Position numbers and translations under genes: made by a program | Source of the DNA: Proteles cristata cristata | Taxonomy: Eukaryota; Chordata; Mammalia; Carnivora; Hyaenidae | Length of the DNA stretch: 64,000 nt | Direction: 5' to 3' | Assembly (NCBI GenBank): GCA_017311185.1 | Contig: JAESUZ010000469.1 | Coordinates: 124,001 to 188,000 of the forward strand | Shown here: positions 57,690-64,000 of the stretch, piece after piece | How positions within the stretch are numbered: the stretch's first letter is position 1 | Layout: the number at the start of each line of letters is the position of its first letter | Notes under the pieces: model-generated | What the model saw: only the letters and a program-made list of their open reading frames with translations | Told to the model about the DNA's origin: nothing | Databases searched by the model: none

Positions 57690-58025
57690 ATGATGATGAT
57701 GATGATGATGATGATGACGACAATGACAAGGACAGTGACAGTGATGGAGATGTTGGTGATGGTGGTGGTGGAGGTGGTGGTGGTGGAGGTGGTGGAGGTG
57801 GTGGTGGTGGTGGTGGTGGAGGTAGAGGTGATGTTAGAGATGTTGGTGATGGTGGTGGTGATGGTGGAGGTGGTGGTGATGGTGGTGATGGTGATGGTGG
57901 TGGTGGTGCAGGTGGTGATGGTGGTGGAAATGGTGGTGGTGGTGGTGGAGGTGGTGGTGATGGTGATAGTGATGGTGATAGTGGTCATGATAGTGGTGGC
58001 GGTGATGGTGATGGTGGTGGTAATA
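57690..58025 (+). repeat. GATGGTGGT-type simple repeat tract
   Basis: About 335 bp of GAT, GGT and GTG trinucleotide mixtures. It gives long Met/Val-rich frames on the plus strand and Thr/His-rich frames on the minus strand, which are artefacts. It lies in an FCRL intron. Confidence 0.97.
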
Positions 58026-58719
58026 ATGAGAAATATTTCTCTTTCTTGCAGGTCTCTGTGATCTGTGCCCTAGGTGCAGAGCCCAGACATAATCCATGGA
58101 GGCAGGAAGTCCTTCAGGCGTGATGGCAGCAGCTGAAATAGCCTGCGTTGTGCGAAAGAATCAGAAACAACAGCATGAAGGCGAACAGAAACTCAAGAAT
58201 ACTGCGTGGGTGGGAATGATGTGTGGTCCACAGTGTTGTGAAGAGAGAGGAAGCAGCATTTTGGCTGGTGTTACATGCTTGCATGACGGGTCTCGGAGGT
58301 AAGCGTGTAAGCCTTGTAGCAAGAGTCTCTGTGAATTTCAGGAAAACTGGCTGAGCCAGGTACTGCCTGCTGGTGGGAGAAGACGGTTGGACTCAATAAA
58401 TGGAAAAAAATCAGACCTGAAATCAAGCTGTCTCCTGGATGCCAAAGAAATGGCTGCCCTGGGCACATTAAGAGTGCCGGCCCCGGGATGCCCCAAGTCA
58501 GCCTGCTCAAGTGACTCTGTCTCTATCGTCATGGTGCCCAGGAACCCTGCCAGTAGAGACTTCAAGCGTCAGTCTATATGTCAGCCATGCCATGGTCCTC
58601 TCTGTTTCTGGAATGTATCCCAGGGGTAGGGACCTATCCTTTCTCCTTTTGAATATCTCCTTCCAGGAACCTTTGAGTTCAAAATACTCCATATCCACTG
58701 TGCACCAAAATCAGAGAAT

Positions 58720-58870
58720 TTTAGGGCCAGGGATGACCACAATGCCCATCTAGTCTGGTTTTCCCACTTCATGGGTGTGGAAATAGAGATCAATATATGG
58801 GAAACAAGTTTAGCCAAGGTCACACAGCTGGTTGCCTCCGGAGCGGAGACCAGAACATTCATCTCAACCA
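58720..58870 (+). repeat. MIR-like fragment
   Basis: Contains 'gccaaggtcacacagctgg' and flanking MIR-type sequence. Confidence 0.6.
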
Positions 58871-59609
58871 CCCTCCCCAGGACCCCGGAACAGGAGATTC
58901 GAGGTTCAGTCTGTAGGGTTGTCACAACTGAGCACAGCTCACAAGACGCCATTTTCTTTTGGATGCGACACTCAATGGCAAGAGGTCAGAGGGCAGCATA
59001 GAGAACAGAGGAATTTGGTGGAGGGTGGCCGGTGGCATCCATGCCATCCTGTTCCAACATCTCTGTGCTTCTCTCCCATGGTTCCACTGCGTTAAGATTC
59101 ACTTTGTACAAAAATGTGGACTGGTTATGTCTCCTGAAAGGCCACGCACAGAGCTAATGTTAACATGGAGTTTTTAATACGGAAGTCTGAGGTATATTTA
59201 TATTCCTGGTAATAAAGGAGTGTAAGAATAAAGGCTTGCAGGGGGTCAAGGAGAGAAAAACCTGGACAAGGGATGGTCAAGCCTGTTTTTGGAGCAGAAA
59301 GACCCAAAGTCTCCCTTTGTAATAATAATTACAGATCCGAATACAGTTTATGGTGTAAAAACCCCTCGCATCTTTAGTGGGGAGTTAAGATCCCATTGAG
59401 GAGGACCACCTGGGCTGGGCGACCATGAAGGTCCAGCTTCCTACAGGGTAAACACAGAAGGGCCCAGGATATGCAGAGGAAGGTTCTGGTGGCAGAAATA
59501 GTGGGGGCCGAGCTGTCCCGGCAGCGGGGATGGGTATGTGTGGGGAGGGCCTGAGATCCACTCCAGTGGCTGGTCCGTGCTTGTGCTGCTGAGGGCAGGA
59601 CATACTCAC

Positions 59610-59888
59610 CTATGATGCTGAGTGACACCGCCTCACTGCACTGAGCTCCCAGGCCATTGTCGGCCTCGCAGGAGTAGTTTCCAGAATGTTCTGCAGTCAG
59701 AGAGAGGTTGAAGGATGCTCCTCCTCCAGAGGGGGCCGAGCTGCTCCCCAGGGCATCGCCCTGATGGTAAAACCGGTAGAGGATGGGGGGAGAGCCCCTC
59801 GGGGCCTCACAGTGAAGCTCCACCTTGTCTCCCTCCACGGCCTGGGCCCTGGGCTTCCTGACGGTGAGGACGGGGCGGGACGCCGGGA
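59610..59888 (-). CDS. FCRL5: FCRL Ig-domain exon (middle)
   Basis: A 279-bp phase-1 exon with a CCTCAG acceptor and GTGAGT donor. It contains VELHC, ILYRFYHQGD, APSGGGASFNLSLT and NYSCEADNGL, with two N-glycosylation sites (NLS, NYS). It reads GAQCSEA where related domains have Arg before Ser-Glu, giving an extra, probably unpaired, cysteine near the G strand. Confidence 0.93.
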
Positions 59889-60269
59889 CTGAGGGAGGAA
59901 AGCAGTTTACCATCAGTTCATGGTGTTTAAATGTCTTCCTCTGCAGGAAAGACATCTCAAAGCAGAAACAGTTTTCCTCAGTTTAGACACCTTGTGACAG
60001 CCTCAGCGCCCAGTGACAGCTTCCTCAGATCTGAGGACGCAGTCACCTTCATGAGCTGGGTGCACACTTCAGAGCGCTGGGTGCACACAGCTCCAGGGTG
60101 TTGGGGACCCAAGGCAACGGTCACGCTGACTGCGGAGGAGTCAGGGGACAGCTGGGGGAGGGACGGGTCAGCGAAAGGGCAAGGGAGGAGCAGGGAGACA
60201 CGGGGCTCACACAGCCAGGGACGTCACCACACCTCGGCCGCGTTGGACACGAGCCCACAGAGAATGAGT

Positions 60270-60720
60270 GTCGATCACCTTAGTAACTCCGTTCATATCA
60301 TTCATTCATCCAAAATTGATGGAGCAGTGAGTCCCGGGAAGTGCGCTGTGTGCTGGGGATTCAAGAGTGAGAAAGACCCGTCCCCACTCTGCCGAAGCCT
60401 CGATGCAGAGGACGGGATGGGCCGCAAGTGCATGAACAGTGGGTGTGGGGTGGACACGGTGGTGGCTAACACAAATGGAGACCATTGGGGAAGAAGGAGC
60501 CATCCCAGGGGCCTGGTCTAGCAAGGTCCGGTCAGGGAATCCTTCCTCACAGGGGCGTCTGAACTCAACCAGGTGAAGACTGAAGTGAGGAGCGTGCCAG
60601 GCAGGCAGACAGCATGTGCAAAGGCCCTGAGTCGGGAAGACGGCTGGAGCCCTGGAATGACCCTAACAAGGCGGCAGCAGCAGTGAGAGGTGGTCTGAGG
60701 AGTGGGTGAGCAGGAGAGGG
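60270..60720 (+). repeat. L2 fragment in FCRL intron
   Basis: Matches the L2 3' region in order ('attcattcatccaaaattg', 'gtgtgctggggattcaagag', later 'cagcatgtgcaaaggccctg'). Confidence 0.75.
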
Positions 60721-61824
60721 AGGCTGGGCTCCAGGGGCCTCCGGGAGGCCTCTGCCCCTCCTTCCCATGCTGCGGGTGTCCCTCAGTGTGTCTGTACAGG
60801 GCTGTGAGATAACCCAATTTGTCCTGACTCCTCATGTTAAATGTCCAGGTAAAGGTCCTAGAGAGAGGGAGACACTGGGAGAGAAGGAGGAGGAGAGGAA
60901 GGCTGACTGGTCATGCGGTGTCGGGAATGCAAGAAAGACAGACTCTAGGGATGAGAAGTGGCTCACGGCAGTGGAGTCCTCTCCTCTGGAACTTGGACAG
61001 ATGATGGAGGAATCACCGCATGGGCACTGAGACAAACGCCATGGTGGCGGGAGTGGGGGTCAGCGTCTGGGAGGGAGCAGACGGGTGGGTGAGCTGGGGC
61101 TCAGCTGGGCTCTGAGGACACTGGTGATCACAGGGGTGAAGAAGCACATAGGGCGGGTTGCTGGAGTGGCGCGTGTACGCGGGGGTGGAGGCTGGTGTGG
61201 AGCATGGTGGCGAGGTGCCAGCCGGGTGCACAGCAGAGTCACGGACGACGGCAGACGTAGGGGAGGGAGGAAGCTGTGGCTGCGGTGCCGCCTGCACGGG
61301 AAGGGGCGTCTTGGGGAGGTCAGCCCACGATGGGGCCCGCTGGACACGGTGCTCCAGCCCAGTGCAGCGGGGACAGGGACGGAGCATCCAGGGGAGGATC
61401 TGGGAAGTCCTGCAGCCAGAGCTCCGTGTGGGGCCTGAGCTCTCGGGGAAGGGGCCGGAGTAGCCCGAGAGTTCAAGGGCCAGTGAGACAGTGAGTCGGC
61501 CTTCGTCCTGATGGACAGACAGGGGACCCCACCCAGATCTCCCCTGGGCTGAGACGCGCCCACGTCCTGTCTCCTCTCCTGAGGACCGTCGTGGACCAGC
61601 CTGCGGGCTGTGGCCTGAAAGCCTCTACTTCCCCGCGGGGGCAGCCCAGGCCACAGCGGCTGCAGGATGGCTTCCCGGGAGCGCTCAGCCAGCGAGGGGA
61701 GGTGCCGGTTCCTGGAAATGGAGGGTCCAGACCTCCCGGATGGAGGCGCCTCCAGGCTGGGCCCCAGGGCAGGTGGGGGCACGGTCGGCCCCTGGTTGTG
61801 CTGTAGTTGGAAGATTCAACTCAC
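60721..61824. other. FCRL intron; GC-rich, no other gene
   Basis: A 240-codon minus-strand frame (61,060-61,782) is Pro/Ser/Arg-rich without a domain and faces long plus-strand frames, so it is not called. Confidence 0.5.
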
Positions 61825-62103
61825 CTGTGACGCTGAGGGGCACTGCCTCGCTGCGCTGAGCACCCAGGCCGTTGTCGGCCTCGCAGGCATATCCTCCAGA
61901 ATGTTCTGCAGTCAAGTGCAGGGTGAGGGACCCTCCTCCTCCATGGTAGTCCCAGCTGCTCCCCAGGGCGTCGCCCTCGTGATAAAACCGGTAGAGGATG
62001 GGGAGAGAGCCCCTCGGGGCCTCACAGTGAAGCTCCACCTTGTCTCCCTCCACGGCCTGGGGCCTGGGCTTCCTGATGGTGAGGACGGGGCGGGATGCCG
62101 GGA
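61825..62103 (-). CDS. FCRL5: FCRL Ig-domain exon (most 5' in window)
   Basis: A 279-bp phase-1 exon (93 residues) from a CTTCAG acceptor to a GTGAGT donor. It has the FCRL C2-type cysteines (VELHC and YACEAD) and the LYRFYHEGD strand. It differs from its two neighbours in the middle (WDYHGGGGSL in place of the usual APSGGGASF) and reads GGYACEAD, so it lacks the N-glycosylation site found there in the others. No stop or frameshift. Confidence 0.92.
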
Positions 62104-62763
62104 CTGAAGGGGGAAAAGTAAGTTAGTTGTCATCTGTAGCTTTTAACATTTCCTATAGTTTCATTTTTCAGGCACGGCTTCTGTGCCGCGTGGATGACAT
62201 TTTCTAGATCTTTCCGTGTATAAGAATATGCGTTCTAATCAACACATCAATAAATAGGTAGAAACATACAGGCCTGCGCATGAACAGACCGTAATGTGCA
62301 TACCGGCCTACGGCCTGGGTTTTCTTCGGGGGCACACCAGGAGCATCTTCCCACATCGCTGCTTAGACAGCTGCCTCATTCACTATTGGAGACCCACCTC
62401 ATTGTGGTGTAATTCACACATTACCAAACGCAACTCTCTTAAATCTACAATATGATAATTTGGGGTAAACGTTCTTGATTATTTTAATAACAATGCCATG
62501 CCCCACAGTCCTGCATACACGTCCTGGTACATTTTGTGTGCACTTCTGAGCATACATTCTTAGATGTGGGCTTTCTCAGATGAGGGACAAGAACATTTCA
62601 AATAAACATATATTATGCTAGATTGTTCTTCAAAACCTTTGGACCCTTTTGCTTTTGCACGAACAGATGTAAGAGCTCCTGTCCCCACACTGTCATGAGT
62701 GACAGAGAAATGCAGAGGCTCATTTTTATGATTTCTTCTCTCTTCCTAATCCTAAATTCTACA
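62104..62763. other. FCRL intron, nothing recognised
   Basis: AT-rich sequence, possibly with old LINE remnants; no exon. Confidence 0.45.
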
Positions 62764-62972
62764 GTCATTCTTTTAATGATTGTGTATTTTTGAGAGAGAG
62801 AGTGAGCAAGTGGGGAAGGGACAGAGAGAGAGAGAGATACAAAATCGCAAGCAGGCTCCAGGCTCTGAGCTGTCAGCACAGAGCCCTATATGGGTCTTGA
62901 ACTCACAAGTTGTGAGATCATGACTTGAGCCAAAGTGGGGTGCTCAACCAACCGAGTCCCCCAGACACCCCT
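62764..62972 (-). repeat. Felid tRNA-derived SINE
   Basis: Complement of a SINE, including a GA tract. Confidence 0.9.
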
Positions 62973-64000
62973 ACAGATATTCTGTCTATCCTATGTGAAT
63001 CTACTGTCTACTTGCTGATTTTTTAGGGGCTGCTGGTGAACTATAATCCATGAATGAGAAGTTACTGCCTATAAAGCATTCAGATATTGGTTACAAGATG
63101 GAAAATTGGAAAGCTGCCATTAATTTTTCAAAATGTATCAAGTCAATTCTTTTTCGTGCTCCACCGTCAAATAGCAATAGTAATCATGAGAAAATTCTTG
63201 TTCTTTTATTTCTTTTCCGCCATCTGACCAACTAGCTTTTTTTTGTTACAAATATTTTTTACACCTTTGACATTCTTTGTAGCCATAATTCTCACAGTTG
63301 ATTAGGCTTGTTTTCATATCTGAATCAGTGGTTTTCACTCTATGTGTACAATATTCTTACCTAGGGACTTGTTAAAAAAAAAAAGCGATTTTGAGACCAC
63401 ATCTGAAAGATTCTAAATGTGATAGGCCCAGAGAGATGATTAGCAATGAGCCTGTTTTCAGAGCTCCAGGATGACTCTAGCTTACAGGCAAGGCAGGGGG
63501 GCTCTGCTGGTCGCTGGTCCAAACAGATCCCGCATCGCTGGTTAGATCACAGCTAACTCCTTTTGAACCCTTTGTATCGATTCATATTTTGGCTGGCTGG
63601 ATTTTGTCATCATGTAACTTCTTCAAGAAGGTTTAATGGATACAAAGTTCCCTGGATCCCTGAATGTTTGAGCATGACTTTTGGTCAGTTTGGATTCCCA
63701 TCTCAGGGACATTCCACATAGGGGTCTTCACTGACCTCCATAATGTAAACTTTTCTTGTTGCCTTCGTTTCTGTGTCTTTTTTTCCACTTTGCATTCTGT
63801 CATGTTTTCTCAAACCAATTCTTCGTTTGATTAATGGTTTTCAGAGGGATACATTTTGCTTTTATGGCTCCAAGTTTGGATTTAATTTCTAACATAACTT
63901 TCTGGGGTTTTTGGTTTTTCTTCTGAGCTCTGCTAGTTAATTTATAAAATATTTCTGTTTTCTTATCATCTTTTCCTTAACCTATTTCTTCCTTTTTGCA
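62973..64000. other. AT-rich intron at right edge, no exon seen
   Basis: No Ig-type exon (279 bp, paired cysteines) is present, so the next upstream FCRL exon lies outside the window. T-rich parts near 63,760-64,000 resemble an antisense LINE remnant but are not assigned. Confidence 0.45.

Larger units (their letters stand above)
53991..64000 (-). other. FCRL5: Fc receptor-like gene (FCRL5-like), 3' half, extent
   Basis: Seven minus-strand exons with matching phases: three Ig domains, one transmembrane and three cytoplasmic. The 5' half (leader and further Ig domains) lies beyond the right edge. FCRL proteins are B-cell surface receptors; FCRL5 binds IgG and signals through tail tyrosines to SHP-1. 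The symbol rests on the tail (EPTYHNVPAW, ELQPVYSN, VVYSEV) and on the run of near-identical 93-residue Ig domains. Other FCRL paralogues share the Ig type, so the name is probable rather than certain. The final coding exon was not found. Confidence 0.85.

Noticed and set aside
57611..58097. Thr-, His- and Met/Val-rich frames of 87-125 codons
   Set aside because: Translations of a trinucleotide-type simple repeat within an FCRL intron.
61060..61782. 240-codon minus-strand frame between FCRL exons
   Set aside because: Pro/Arg/Ser-rich, no domain, intronic and facing long plus-strand frames.

Overview
The window is nuclear DNA from a carnivore, most likely a cat-family (felid) genome. The evidence is about twenty tRNA-derived SINEs whose heads carry the feliform form of the box A/box B region, carnivore L1 fragments with their typical C-rich 3' ends, L2 and MIR relics, and mammalian split genes with GT-AG exon borders. 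There are no bacterial-type operons. Most long open frames are chance frames in GC-rich or repetitive DNA.

Two protein-coding genes can be supported, both on the minus strand and so read from right to left. From 53,991 to beyond the right edge lies the 3' half of an Fc receptor-like gene, best matched to FCRL5. It has three 279-bp Ig-domain exons (61,825-62,103; 59,610-59,888; 56,304-56,582), a transmembrane exon (55,853-55,969) and three cytoplasmic exons ending in a canonical ITIM. From about 31,981 down to about 24,000 is a SLAM/CD2-family receptor-like gene. It has a leader exon, a V domain without the B-strand cysteine, a four-cysteine C2 domain, a transmembrane exon, an ITIM-like exon and an ITSM exon. 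Exon phases chain correctly where they could be checked. Both genes look like leukocyte surface receptors that signal through tyrosine switch motifs (SH2 phosphatases, SAP-type adaptors). A SLAM-like gene beside the FCRL cluster is not the arrangement I know from the human map and is the most interesting coding observation.

The left third (1-21,100) has no gene that I can support and is structurally complex. The outer arms, 1 to about 1,903 and about 18,835-21,092, are inverted copies of each other and very alike where I compared them. Between them are: a decayed gammaretrovirus-like ERV (5' LTR, tRNA-Pro-type primer site, broken gag, pro, fragments of pol) carrying an antisense H2AX-like retropseudogene where most of reverse transcriptase is missing; two inverted, related L1 blocks (7,036-9,595 and 15,906-17,092); a pair of related LTRs (9,605-10,245 and 17,975-18,552); a smaller inverted duplication (13,395-13,912 versus 15,410-15,905); and a segment at 10,340-12,030 that is duplicated at 34,090-35,330.

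The middle and right parts (32-53 kb and the introns) hold SINEs, an old L1 chain (35.7-40.5 kb), micro- and minisatellites (GT, ATTT, an 18-bp unit, a GATGGTGGT-type tract) and ancient MIR/L2 pieces. Several unique stretches show nothing I can call a gene. All homology statements come from reading the sequence by eye; no alignment or database search was run.
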